Positions 7,954 to 16,577 of a DNA stretch of 64,000 bases are shown piece by piece (within the stretch, counting starts at the first letter, position 1; each line of letters starts with the position of its first letter). The translations under genes were made by a program, and so were the position numbers. Under the pieces are notes generated by a model that saw only the letters and a list, made by a program, of their open reading frames with translations, was not told the origin of the DNA and ran no database searches. The DNA is from Rhodothermia bacterium (GTDB taxonomy: Bacteria; Bacteroidota; Rhodothermia; Balneolales; Balneolaceae), in contig JAUICM010000002.1 in assembly GCA_030427885.1 (NCBI GenBank), positions 62,001 through 126,000 on the forward strand. The letters run 5' to 3'.

Positions 7954-8862
7954 ATGAATCTTCATAAAAAATATCGTAAAAGAATCATTTTGGGAATTAC
8001 TCCGATTATTTTAACGGGATTATTCCTTCTCTGGCAATCTGAGATCGCAAAGGAGAGGCAGGTTCCGATCGGACCCTTTCAGATAGCTGATAACCTCTAC
8101 TATGTGGGAACCACTAATGTCTCTTCATTCCTGCTCACCGGACCAGAGGGCCACGTACTTATTGATGGAAATTACCCTGAAACTGCTCCCATGATAATTG
8201 AAAGCATCACCAAACTTGGATTTAATATCACAGATGTTAAAGTACTGGTAAATTCCCACGCTCACTCTGATCATGCGGGAGGGCTGGCCGAACTTAAGGA
8301 GACATCTGGTGCAGAATTGTGGGCCAGTACCGGAGATGCTGATGTACTTGAGTCGGGAGGTCGTGAAGATCTGTCTTTTGGTCCCTTACGATTTCTTCAC
8401 TTCATCGGTTTAGGCTCCTTTCCACCGGTTCAGGTCGATCATCGGTTTGAAGATGGAGACACCCTAAAAGTGGGCCCACTCGAACTTACAGCACATGTTA
8501 CGGCCGGACATACCCCAGGATGTACCTCATGGTCGTTTCCAATTAAAGATGAAGATCGTGAATTACTGGCGCTTAATATTTGCAGCCTTACGATGATGCC
8601 TTTCACATCTCTTACAAAACCTGAAAGTTATTCTGGAATTCGGGAAGATTTTGAACAGAGTTTCAAAACCCTCAAAGATCTTCCGGTTGATGTCTTTCTG
8701 GCTTCTCATACCGGATGGTTCAACTTGAGACACAAAATGAAAGAGCAGACCAGTACTGATAAACCTGTTACTCCATTTATTGATCCTGAGGGTTACCGTA
8801 AATTTATTGAACGTGAAGAAAACCATTTTCTTGAAGTCTTAAAAGATCAAAGTTTGAAGTAA
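7954..8862 (+). CDS. Subclass B3-like metallo-beta-lactamase, membrane-anchored
   Basis: 302 residues from the ATG at 7954; an in-frame TTG at 7933 overlaps the previous gene and is less likely. A basic N-terminus and one hydrophobic helix (about 13-28) anchor or export the protein. The MBL fold carries HAHSDH (H102, H104, D106, H107), a GHTPGCTSW motif, and SHTGWF near residue 247. HxHxDH with GHTPG[CS]T and a late SH-type histidine is the zinc-ligand set of subclass B3 enzymes, which hydrolyse beta-lactams with two zincs in the periplasm. Environmental B3-like proteins may act on other lactams or lactones, so resistance is not proven. Probably co-transcribed with the membrane protein before it. 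Confidence 0.85.
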   Translation: MNLHKKYRKRIILGITPIILTGLFLLWQSEIAKERQVPIGPFQIADNLYYVGTTNVSSFLLTGPEGHVLIDGNYPETAPMIIESITKLGFNITDVKVLVNSHAHSDHAGGLAELKETSGAELWASTGDADVLESGGREDLSFGPLRFLHFIGLGSFPPVQVDHRFEDGDTLKVGPLELTAHVTAGHTPGCTSWSFPIKDEDRELLALNICSLTMMPFTSLTKPESYSGIREDFEQSFKTLKDLPVDVFLASHTGWFNLRHKMKEQTSTDKPVTPFIDPEGYRKFIEREENHFLEVLKDQSLK

Positions 8863-8897
8863 AATTATTATGCTTCAAAAAATAGCTCTGATTAAAA

Positions 8898-9398
8898 TCA
8901 GGTCATATACAAGTAAGGCTTCCAGGGCTCTTGGACATTGCCGTTATAATCCCTGAAAAAGGTAATGGGAATAGGTCGGTAAGGTTTCTTCTTCAAAGGC
9001 ATATTGGCCTCTTTCGGGGTCATGTTGCCTTTCTTAACATTACACTTCTCACAGGCTGTAGTAAGGTTTTCCCAGGTATCACCGCCTCCTCTGCTCTTTG
9101 GTATCACATGGTCAATGGTCAGGTCTGACTTCTTACTGCAATACTGGCAGGTGAAACTATCCCTTCTCATAATGTTTCGTCTTGAAAGCACAACTTTTGA
9201 ATAGGGAATCCGGATGTAACTTCTAAGCCTTATCACAGAAGGAAACTGGAATGAATCGCGGGTGGTACGCAGTTCTTTTTGCGGGTCGTCATGCAGTAGC
9301 TCAGCCTTTTCCAGAAAAAGCAATTTCATTGATCGTTGCACGGAGCAGATACTCAATGGCTGATAGTCTTGATTTAACACAAGTACATTAGCATTCAT
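8898..9398 (-). CDS. HNH endonuclease
   Basis: 166 residues. The N-terminal part (MNANVLVLNQDYQPLSI) is the conserved lead-in of a widespread family of stand-alone HNH proteins. Zinc-knuckle cysteine pairs C84/C87 (CQYC) and C116/C119 (CEKC) flank the HNH core: D96-H97 in TIDHVIPKSRGG, N111 and N120. All metal-binding and catalytic positions are present. Such single HNH proteins are common in Bacteroidota and their biological role is unsettled (DNA nicking, repair or defence). It stands alone between two terminator-separated genes. Confidence 0.88.
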   Translation of the reverse strand: MNANVLVLNQDYQPLSICSVQRSMKLLFLEKAELLHDDPQKELRTTRDSFQFPSVIRLRSYIRIPYSKVVLSRRNIMRRDSFTCQYCSKKSDLTIDHVIPKSRGGGDTWENLTTACEKCNVKKGNMTPKEANMPLKKKPYRPIPITFFRDYNGNVQEPWKPYLYMT

Positions 9399-9480
9399 TA
9401 TACAACTGGTTTAGAAGTGGACGTTTGTTGTTACTATGTAAGCAGTTTCTTTCGAAGAGAATCCAGGATAATGAATAATA

Positions 9481-9512
9481 AAAAAGGCGTGCCAGCTTGT
9501 CGCCGGCACGCC
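9481..9512 (-). terminator. Rho-independent terminator of the PiT-like transporter gene
   Basis: On the minus strand GGCGTGCC (9512-9505) pairs with GGCACGCC (9493-9486), an 8-bp G+C-rich stem with an 11-base loop, followed by a T run. It ends transcription 36 bases after the transporter stop codon. Confidence 0.9.
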
Positions 9513-9547
9513 CTATAATGGGGTATTTTAAACTCAAATTCAACAAA

Positions 9548-10681
9548 TTAAAAACCTATGAATTGAAGTATCTCCCGTCTTACATCAGCGTTAATAGATA
9601 TTGCTAACAGGATAGATACCAGCAGTCCGAACAAGGCATAGAGCATGTCCTTACTTACCATCTTTAATACTTTAGTCATTGGCTTACCCATTTCCTTGCT
9701 GGAAACGATACTCATACCTACCTCACGGCCGGCTAAAAGCCCCAGGAATACCCAGGTAGTACTCATCGGAACCGTACTGATGGTAAGTTTATAGATAAGC
9801 AGAATGGAGTAAATGAAATCAATGATAGTAGCAGAACGAATATCAGTAACACGCGATTTCTCGGTAACGATCTGCTGAATTTTGTCCCCTCTCAGGTAAA
9901 AAAGGATACCTAACCCGAAGAAGATGAACAATGCAAAACCAAGGAATTGTGGCATATTTAAAGAACGTGGGAGATAAACCGCTACGTTAGCAGCGTCCTG
10001 CATCACCCAAACTGCCCAAAGTGTACCCGATGTGATCCACTGTACAGGCAACCAGAAGCTTTTGGCTTTTTTCTTAGAAAATTTCTTCTCCAGTGTTGTG
10101 GTTACCAATAACCAAACGGCTAGGCCAAGTCCGAATGCCAGAAAGTACCCGCTTAAACTCTTGCCAAGCACGGAAGTAATACTGGATGCCGAAGTAGCAA
10201 AACAGCTCAACAGAAGGAAGGTAGTGGATACCGGCATTCTCATCCTTGTAAGGATAAGCAGGAAAATTGGTGCAGCTACCTGAAGGAAAGTGAAGTTCTC
10301 GGGAGCCTGGTCAAATCCTTTGGATGCCAGCCTTTGGTAACTTACATCACCATCAAAAATGAAAAAACTGACGGTTACTGTTACCAGAAAGATCCCACCG
10401 ATATATAACCACAGGTGCCACCATTTTTTATCCTGGTTGGAAGCCAGAAAAGTTCCAATGGTTTGAATACTGTCGTTTGCGATCGCAGAATAACCTGCGA
10501 AAATAAAGCCGACCCACATTGCGACCTGGGCATATGGGAAAGTTATTCCGGCTATAAAAAAGAAGAGTCCGATAAGACCAATAAAGATCCTTTCTTCTTT
10601 TATTACTGAATAAAAACCAGTTGGAATTACCGCTTCAACTGGGCTAAGGTCATTCCCCGATTTCTTTTTCTTTTTACTCAT
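9548..10681 (-). CDS. Divergent PiT-family (inorganic phosphate) transporter homologue
   Basis: 377 residues with about ten membrane segments. Two inverted-repeat halves of the PiT fold can be read: ANDSIQTIGT (68-77) with PVSTTF (150-155) in the first half, and MQDAANVAVYL (227-237) with VPMSTTW (304-310) in the second. PiT carriers have G-A-N-D-x-A-N and P-[VI]-S-T-T-H in both halves, so this is a recognisable but diverged member; the second half has QDAAN in place of GANDVAN. The likely job is ion-coupled uptake of phosphate or a similar oxyanion. A run of TTAACA repeats upstream resembles a Pho box and supports the phosphate link. It is monocistronic. Confidence 0.75.
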   Translation of the reverse strand: MSKKKKKSGNDLSPVEAVIPTGFYSVIKEERIFIGLIGLFFFIAGITFPYAQVAMWVGFIFAGYSAIANDSIQTIGTFLASNQDKKWWHLWLYIGGIFLVTVTVSFFIFDGDVSYQRLASKGFDQAPENFTFLQVAAPIFLLILTRMRMPVSTTFLLLSCFATSASSITSVLGKSLSGYFLAFGLGLAVWLLVTTTLEKKFSKKKAKSFWLPVQWITSGTLWAVWVMQDAANVAVYLPRSLNMPQFLGFALFIFFGLGILFYLRGDKIQQIVTEKSRVTDIRSATIIDFIYSILLIYKLTISTVPMSTTWVFLGLLAGREVGMSIVSSKEMGKPMTKVLKMVSKDMLYALFGLLVSILLAISINADVRREILQFIGF

Positions 10682-10748
10682 AGTAATTGGGTTTACTCAA
10701 CGTAGTTGGTTAGTGTGCTTTTTGATCGTGCAAAGGGTACCCAATAAA

Positions 10749-10787
10749 TGTTAACTGAGTGTTAAGGTTTTGTGTTAATCATGTTAA
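10749..10787 (-). promoter_or_regulatory. Pho-box-like array of four TTAACA repeats
   Basis: Read on the minus strand, four exact TTAACA hexamers occur (plus-strand TGTTAA at 10749, 10760, 10773 and 10782) with start-to-start spacings of 11, 13 and 9. PhoP/PhoB-type response regulators bind direct hexamer-like repeats with about 11-bp period (TTAACA in Bacillus PhoP). The array lies 68-106 bases upstream of the PiT-like gene. It could also serve the divergent gene at 10869. Confidence 0.6.
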
Positions 10788-10868
10788 CAAAACTCGTATT
10801 TCAAAATTTGTATATGGTAACCGAAAAGCATAGTATTCCAAAAAAATGGGGACCTACAAACTTAACGA

Positions 10869-11273
10869 ATGGCAATACGGAAGGAACTTGTTCTAAAATC
10901 AGACTTCGAAGAGGTAGAAAAGGTTGAGAGCCTTTTAAATGATTTGCAGAGTGAAATAGGTTTTAATGACGAATTATATGCTAAACTAATGCTGACTGTT
11001 AGTGAAGCGGCAACTAATGGGATCGTCCACGGCAATAAACTGGACCCTTCCAAGAAGGTGGTTTTAACTGCCGAAAGTGATGGCTCAGTGCTTACGATTA
11101 CAACTAAAGATGAGGGAGAAGGATTTGAACCTGATGAAGTTGCTGACCCTCTTGCAGAAGAAAATCTATTGAAACCCAGTGGCCGGGGTGTATTTCTTAT
11201 GAAAGAATATGCCGATGAAGTTGAATATCAGGATGGAGGAACCATACTCGTTCTCAAATTCAAACTTTCATAG
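10869..11273 (+). CDS. RsbW-type ATP-binding protein (anti-sigma factor kinase family)
   Basis: 134 residues, a single GHKL ATPase domain of the HATPase_c_2 / SpoIIAB-RsbW type. The N-box is E46 to N50 in SEAATNGIVHG, the G1 box DEGEGFEP starts at D81, and the GRG loop with FLMKEYAD is at 105-115. Such proteins bind and inhibit an alternative sigma factor or phosphorylate an anti-anti-sigma protein on serine. No partner sigma factor or STAS protein lies in the window, so the target is unknown. It is monocistronic; the converging PAP2 gene ends 3 bases after its stop. Confidence 0.88.
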   Translation: MAIRKELVLKSDFEEVEKVESLLNDLQSEIGFNDELYAKLMLTVSEAATNGIVHGNKLDPSKKVVLTAESDGSVLTITTKDEGEGFEPDEVADPLAEENLLKPSGRGVFLMKEYADEVEYQDGGTILVLKFKLS

Positions 11274-11276
11274 TCG

Positions 11277-12074
11277 CTAGAACGAAACTGAAAACGATAC
11301 TCCTGCCCCTTCTCCTATCATGATCGGACTCATTTGAACTTGCACCTGAGTAGCTCTCATCCGAATATTCAGATGTCTTTTTGAGAGGTAATAGCCCCAA
11401 TAGCTGCCAATAATAGCTCCGGCGGTCACATCCGACAGCCAGTGTTTTCCTTTTGCAATTCGTGCCACTGCTGTTCCAATGGGTATGATCATCAATGAAT
11501 AGGTCAACGGTCCCGGATAGTACATCGCCCATGGAACAAACACAGCGAATGCATTAGACGTGTGGCCTGATGGAAAAGAGTTGTCTGAGGTCTTAAAAAA
11601 ATCGAAATCTCTGGAGCCTTCGTCTTGAAATGGACGTGCGCGGGCAAAAATAAACTTGGTGATATTGGTAGTCACATAGGTATATAACAAAGCCTGGCTG
11701 GAGGTGAATGCCGCATCATGGAATTTCTGATCTTTTGTAAGCAGAGAAGCACCAAAAAGAGACACAGATACTGGAATAATAATCTCAACCGTTCCAAAAG
11801 CGTTAGGGATATTCAACAATTTTGAGTCCCCAAGTCTCTCTTGTGTTTCCTCACTGATATTATGATCACTGAATATCAATGAACCAACAACGATCCCGGA
11901 AATACCCAGCATAATCAGCTCTTTCTTACCAAAATCTTTTGCGGCGTATACAGGGTCTTTTATGAACCATTTTCCAAATCTGGAAGAGGTGTAGGTACTA
12001 TCCTGAGCTATCGCTCCTGTATGGAAAACAGTACAACAGATTACAACGCTGAGTATGAACCTTCTGAGAAACAT
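11277..12074 (-). CDS. PAP2-superfamily membrane phosphatase
   Basis: 265 residues with an N-terminal signal-like segment (cut near AIAQ) and several hydrophobic helices. The three acid-phosphatase motifs are present: KFIFARARPF (KxxxxxxRP), FPSGHTS, and ARIAKGKHWLSD (RxxxxxHxxxD). Members hydrolyse lipid phosphates, commonly undecaprenyl pyrophosphate or phosphatidic/phosphatidylglycerol phosphates, at the outer face of the inner membrane. The N-terminal periplasmic extension of about 100 residues before the first motif is typical of Bacteroidota versions. Not part of an operon. Confidence 0.88.
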   Translation of the reverse strand: MFLRRFILSVVICCTVFHTGAIAQDSTYTSSRFGKWFIKDPVYAAKDFGKKELIMLGISGIVVGSLIFSDHNISEETQERLGDSKLLNIPNAFGTVEIIIPVSVSLFGASLLTKDQKFHDAAFTSSQALLYTYVTTNITKFIFARARPFQDEGSRDFDFFKTSDNSFPSGHTSNAFAVFVPWAMYYPGPLTYSLMIIPIGTAVARIAKGKHWLSDVTAGAIIGSYWGYYLSKRHLNIRMRATQVQVQMSPIMIGEGAGVSFSVSF

Positions 12075-12141
12075 GATAACCGAAAAGCCGCTGATTTAAT
12101 TACCTGAAAATATACGCTGGTAAAGCTATGCTCTCAAAATA

Positions 12142-13467
12142 TTAATTGTTCATCAGTACCAGACGGCCACTTAACTTCAATAGTTCTGTCTCCGCCGTTT
12201 TAGCTTCGATCTGTGCCGATATCAACCGGTTTTCTGCATTCAGCAGGCTTAGTTGGGCTTCTCTGAGTTCAACAGAATTAATGGTGCCTAATCGAAAACG
12301 TTCAAGGGCGATATCCAGAGATTTTTCGGTATAGCTTAGGTTTTCCTTTTCCAGCTCAATCAGGGAAAGAGCATCTTCATATTGAGCAAACATTTGTTGA
12401 ACCTGACCAGTGATCAACAACTCTTGTTGTTGCATTCGCAATTGCTCATTCTTTAGTTCGATCTGTGCATTTTGTCGTCTGCGTTTTTTATTCAGCCCGT
12501 CAAAAAGATTGATCCTGGCGGTGACCCCGTAGTTGAAACCTTTAGTTTCTGAAAACTCAGCGAAACCGCTGCTTGCTTCCGTTCTGTTATAACCATAACC
12601 ACCACCTAATTGTATCTGCGGAAACCATTCCCCGGTTATTTCCCGAATTTCAGCTTCAGCAACTGTTTCATTCAGGCGGGAGATTCCAAGATCCAGATTC
12701 TGGGCATATACATCATTCAAAAGTGAATTCAATTCAAGCGGTTCCTGTAGCTCAATATTATCCTGAACCTTGAAATCAACATTGATCTCGTTATCAGCCA
12801 GTATCTGCGCTACAAGGATCTTGGATCTCTTCAATCCGGTTCCCGATCGTATCAAAGCAGCACGATCAGCATTGTAATCTGCCCGGGCCTGAAGAAGATC
12901 GTATTCCGAACCGGATCCCAAATCTTTTTTGGTCTCGGCAATTCTGATTCGCTCATCAGATATCTCTAAAGTATTCTCCAGAACCTCATAAGCCTGCTGC
13001 TGCCCTACTATCTGGAAGTAAGTGGTTACAATATCAGCCAGGAATTGCTCTACCTCCATCATGTACTGCATTTCGCTGATATCCTGCTGAGCTGAGAGCC
13101 TGTCTGCTGTTGCAAACATTGTGAGTCCATCGAACACAGTCCAGGTAGCATCCACTCCATAACTAAATACCGTGGTTTTAGCTCCCTCATCATTACGATC
13201 AGGTATTGAAGATGAATAGTCGGTTACATTGTCCTGAATACGCTGATTGATAGCTCCATTGGCATTCACTGAAGGCAACATACCTGCATTTCCAATGCTG
13301 TTGTTATTACCTGCTACTTCAGAATTATTCTTAGCTATGCGAATTGAAAAATTCTTCTCCAAACCGATCCGAACAGCATCGTCAATATTCAGAGTTTCCT
13401 GTGCTGCAGCAATGACCGGCATTCCTGCAATTAATACTATCCAAAGGAATTTTTTCATAAAACTCAT
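12142..13467 (-). CDS. TolC-family outer-membrane efflux protein
   Basis: 441 residues from the ATG at 13467, which lies one base after the stop of the RND gene; longer starts would run inside that gene. Signal peptide to about AAAQ, then two OEP repeats of long heptad-rich helices with the usual LNIDDAVRIGLEKN opening and the AEFSETKGFNYGV strand region. It forms the trimeric outer-membrane channel of the tripartite pump encoded by the two genes upstream. Gene order is adaptor, permease, channel, all on the minus strand and tightly packed. Confidence 0.93.
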   Translation of the reverse strand: MSFMKKFLWIVLIAGMPVIAAAQETLNIDDAVRIGLEKNFSIRIAKNNSEVAGNNNSIGNAGMLPSVNANGAINQRIQDNVTDYSSSIPDRNDEGAKTTVFSYGVDATWTVFDGLTMFATADRLSAQQDISEMQYMMEVEQFLADIVTTYFQIVGQQQAYEVLENTLEISDERIRIAETKKDLGSGSEYDLLQARADYNADRAALIRSGTGLKRSKILVAQILADNEINVDFKVQDNIELQEPLELNSLLNDVYAQNLDLGISRLNETVAEAEIREITGEWFPQIQLGGGYGYNRTEASSGFAEFSETKGFNYGVTARINLFDGLNKKRRRQNAQIELKNEQLRMQQQELLITGQVQQMFAQYEDALSLIELEKENLSYTEKSLDIALERFRLGTINSVELREAQLSLLNAENRLISAQIEAKTAETELLKLSGRLVLMNN

Positions 13468-13468
13468 A

Positions 13469-16400
13469 TTAAACGGCCGCTGCCTCATATTCTTTTTCTG
13501 CTTTTCTGATCGCTTCTTCATCGATCAGATCATCATCTGATTTAACCGGAGATAACATCGAGTACATTGCCGGGATCACATATAGTGTAAGCAGACTACC
13601 GATGATCAAACCACCGATTACCGCAATACCCATGGACACCCTGCTTTCAGCTCCGGCCCCAAGTGCTAATGCGATCGGAAGGATCCCCAGTACAGTAGAG
13701 ATACTTGTCATCAGGATCGGACGGAAACGGGCCGCAGATGCATCCAGGATTGCATCCGCGATGGAAAGTCCCTGACGCTGCCTTTGATTGGCAAATTCAA
13801 CAATAAGAATCCCGTTCTTGGTCACCAAGCCAATAAGCATGATCATACCGATCTGGCTGAAGATGTTTACCGTCTGGTTGAAATACCACATACTCAACAG
13901 TGCTCCTGCCAGCGCAAGTGGTACCGTCAACATGATGGTAAATGGATCACGAAAACTCTCAAACTGCGCTGAGAGCACCAGGTACACCAGTGCCAATGCA
14001 AGAATAAAGATGAACAGAAGACTCGATGAACTCTCTACATAATCTCTTGAAGGCCCTGAAAGTGCCGTGGAAAAAGTATCGTCCAACACCCGGGCTGCGA
14101 TAGCATCCATTGCGTCAATACCGTCCGCAATAGTTTTACCAGGTGCTAAACTAGCTGATATGGTTGCTGAAGAGTACCGGTTATAGCGATACAGCTGTGG
14201 CGGACTACTCTGTTCTGCCACCTTTACAAGGTTATCCAGCTGAATGAGTTGTCCGTTGTTATTTCTTACGAACAAGCTTTTCAGATCCACCGGTTCATTG
14301 CGATCACCTCTTCCTACCTGACCGATTACCTGATACTGCTTATTGTTCATGATAAAGAAATCGAAACGCTGACCACTAAGTGATAACTGTAAAGTCTGTG
14401 CCACATCGCGAACAGAAACACCCAGAGCCTGTGCGCGGTCCCGGTCGATCTGTACCTGTAATTCCGGTTTATTGAATTTCAGGTTCACATCCTGATACAC
14501 AAATGTTGGGTCGTTTCTGACCTCTTCCAGAAATGGCGGGATCACTTCTTTAATGCGTTCGAAGTCCTGATTCTGCAATACATACTGTACGGGTAATCCT
14601 CCACGCGAACTACCAATGGTCTGCTCCTGAGATACAAAAGTCTGAGCTCCACTCAATTCAGGTACAAGGGCTGTAAGCCGGTTAGCCACCTCGTCCTGAC
14701 TCTGAGCCCTGAATTCAGGATCTTTCAGAATACCGAATGCAAATCCTGAGTTTACCGCACTGGAGGCACCAAATCCTGGTGAAGTAACCGATATAACAGA
14801 TTCTACTTCCGGAACACTATCCTGTACCATCTGTGAAAGCCGGTCTATGTAGCTGTCCATATATTCAAAGGAAGCTCCTTCCGGTGCCTGGGCAAACATA
14901 CGAACCCGGCTTCTGTCCTCTAATGGTGCAATCTCTTTAGGTACTACATTCATGAACAAATAGATAAGTCCACCACAGGCAAAAATAATGGCAACAGAAA
15001 CCCATCGGTGTTTCATAAATGCAGCCAGGGAATTCTTATACGCCCGGTTCATCGCCACGAAAAATGGCTCTGTTTTATTGTAGAACCAGTTATGTGTTTC
15101 GCGATGCTTGAGCATTTTGGTGGATAGCATTGGGGTGAGTGTCAATGCCACAAATGAGGAAATGATCACTGCTCCTGCGATAACCACTCCAAATTCCCTG
15201 AATAAACGCCCGGTAATACCACCAAGAAAAAGGATAGGCATGAATACCGATACCAGCGCCGCTGTTGTAGCAATAACTGCAAAGAAGATCTCCTTCGATC
15301 CAATGATCCCGGCAATAATAGGCTGCTGTCCGTCTTCGATCTTACTGTAGATATTCTCCAGCACCACGATCGCATCATCCACTACCAAACCGATCGCAAG
15401 AACGATTGCCAGCAGGGTTAGTACATTGATTGAAAAACCTGCCAGATACATAATAAAGAATGTTCCGATCAGAGCTATAGGGATAACAATTACGGGAATA
15501 AAAGTGGTTCTCCAGTCACGCAGGAACAAGAAGATGATCATGATCACAAGAAGAAAGGCCACAAATATGGTCTGCTGAACTTCAGCAATAGAAGCCCGCA
15601 CATACTTGGTCGAATCAAATCCTGTTGCTGTTTCTATATCCGCAGGAAGATCTTTCTTAATATCCTCCACCCTTTTATAAAACTCATCTGCTATCTCGAT
15701 CTGGTTGGCGCCCGGTTGCGGGATAAGAACCACACCTACCATGGGAACTCCATCCCTTTTCAGAATCGTACGTTCGTTCTGTGGACCCAATTCCGCATTT
15801 CCAATATCCTTCAGGCGGATTGTACTTCCATTCGATTCTTTGACGATCAGGTTGTTGAATTCTTCCACTGAGGTCATTCGACCCATTGTCCGAACCGTAA
15901 GCTCGGTTAGCTGTCCTTCGATCCGGCCTGAAGGTAATTCCACATTCTCTTGTGTTAATGCACTTCGCACATCAAGCGGGGTGAGGTCATAAGCAGCCAG
16001 TTTCATCGGATCTAGCCAGAGCCTCATGGAATAGGTTTTATCTCCCCAAATCTGCACATTACTTACACCGGGGATGGTCTGAACCCTTTCCTTAAAATAG
16101 TTTTCTGCCACATCTGTAAGCTGGAGCAGATTCCGGGAATCACTTTTCACATTGAAGAAAACAATGGGGCGGGCATCGGCATCGGCTTTAGAAACCACCG
16201 GTGGATCTGCATCGGGAGGTAACACTCCTACCGCGCGGCCTACCCTTGATTGCACGTCACTTGCTGCGGTTTCCAGATCCACATCCAGATCGAATTCCAC
16301 CGTAATGGTACTTCTACCCTCACGACTTACCGAGGTCAGGTTTTTGATCCCCGCGATCCCGTTGATCTGGTCTTCCAACGGTTCAGTGATCTGCGATTCC

Positions 16401-16576
16401 ATCACATCGGCATTCGCACCGATATAGCTGGTACTTACAGTGATGATGGGCGGGTCAACAGCCGGAAACTCACGCACGGGCAGGTACTGGAACGAGATCA
16501 GCCCGAACAGGACGATCACGATCGAAAATACCGTAGCCAGTACCGGCCGGCGGATACTTAGTGACGAAAGACTCAT
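13469..16576 (-). CDS. RND efflux permease (HAE-1/AcrB type)
   Basis: 1035 residues, the standard length. Twelve membrane helices with two large periplasmic loops after helices 1 and 7 follow from the hydrophobic pattern. The proton-relay aspartate pair is in GLVVDDAIVVLENIY, and the opening RRPVLATVFSIVIVLFG and PVREFPAVDPP segments are typical of Bacteroidota multidrug pumps. It pumps drugs, bile-salt-like or aromatic compounds from the periplasm or inner membrane through the TolC channel using the proton gradient. The start codon is one base after the adaptor's stop, implying translational coupling. The substrate cannot be read from sequence. Confidence 0.96.
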   Translation of the reverse strand: MSLSSLSIRRPVLATVFSIVIVLFGLISFQYLPVREFPAVDPPIITVSTSYIGANADVMESQITEPLEDQINGIAGIKNLTSVSREGRSTITVEFDLDVDLETAASDVQSRVGRAVGVLPPDADPPVVSKADADARPIVFFNVKSDSRNLLQLTDVAENYFKERVQTIPGVSNVQIWGDKTYSMRLWLDPMKLAAYDLTPLDVRSALTQENVELPSGRIEGQLTELTVRTMGRMTSVEEFNNLIVKESNGSTIRLKDIGNAELGPQNERTILKRDGVPMVGVVLIPQPGANQIEIADEFYKRVEDIKKDLPADIETATGFDSTKYVRASIAEVQQTIFVAFLLVIMIIFLFLRDWRTTFIPVIVIPIALIGTFFIMYLAGFSINVLTLLAIVLAIGLVVDDAIVVLENIYSKIEDGQQPIIAGIIGSKEIFFAVIATTAALVSVFMPILFLGGITGRLFREFGVVIAGAVIISSFVALTLTPMLSTKMLKHRETHNWFYNKTEPFFVAMNRAYKNSLAAFMKHRWVSVAIIFACGGLIYLFMNVVPKEIAPLEDRSRVRMFAQAPEGASFEYMDSYIDRLSQMVQDSVPEVESVISVTSPGFGASSAVNSGFAFGILKDPEFRAQSQDEVANRLTALVPELSGAQTFVSQEQTIGSSRGGLPVQYVLQNQDFERIKEVIPPFLEEVRNDPTFVYQDVNLKFNKPELQVQIDRDRAQALGVSVRDVAQTLQLSLSGQRFDFFIMNNKQYQVIGQVGRGDRNEPVDLKSLFVRNNNGQLIQLDNLVKVAEQSSPPQLYRYNRYSSATISASLAPGKTIADGIDAMDAIAARVLDDTFSTALSGPSRDYVESSSSLLFIFILALALVYLVLSAQFESFRDPFTIMLTVPLALAGALLSMWYFNQTVNIFSQIGMIMLIGLVTKNGILIVEFANQRQRQGLSIADAILDASAARFRPILMTSISTVLGILPIALALGAGAESRVSMGIAVIGGLIIGSLLTLYVIPAMYSMLSPVKSDDDLIDEEAIRKAEKEYEAAAV

Positions 16577-16577
16577 A

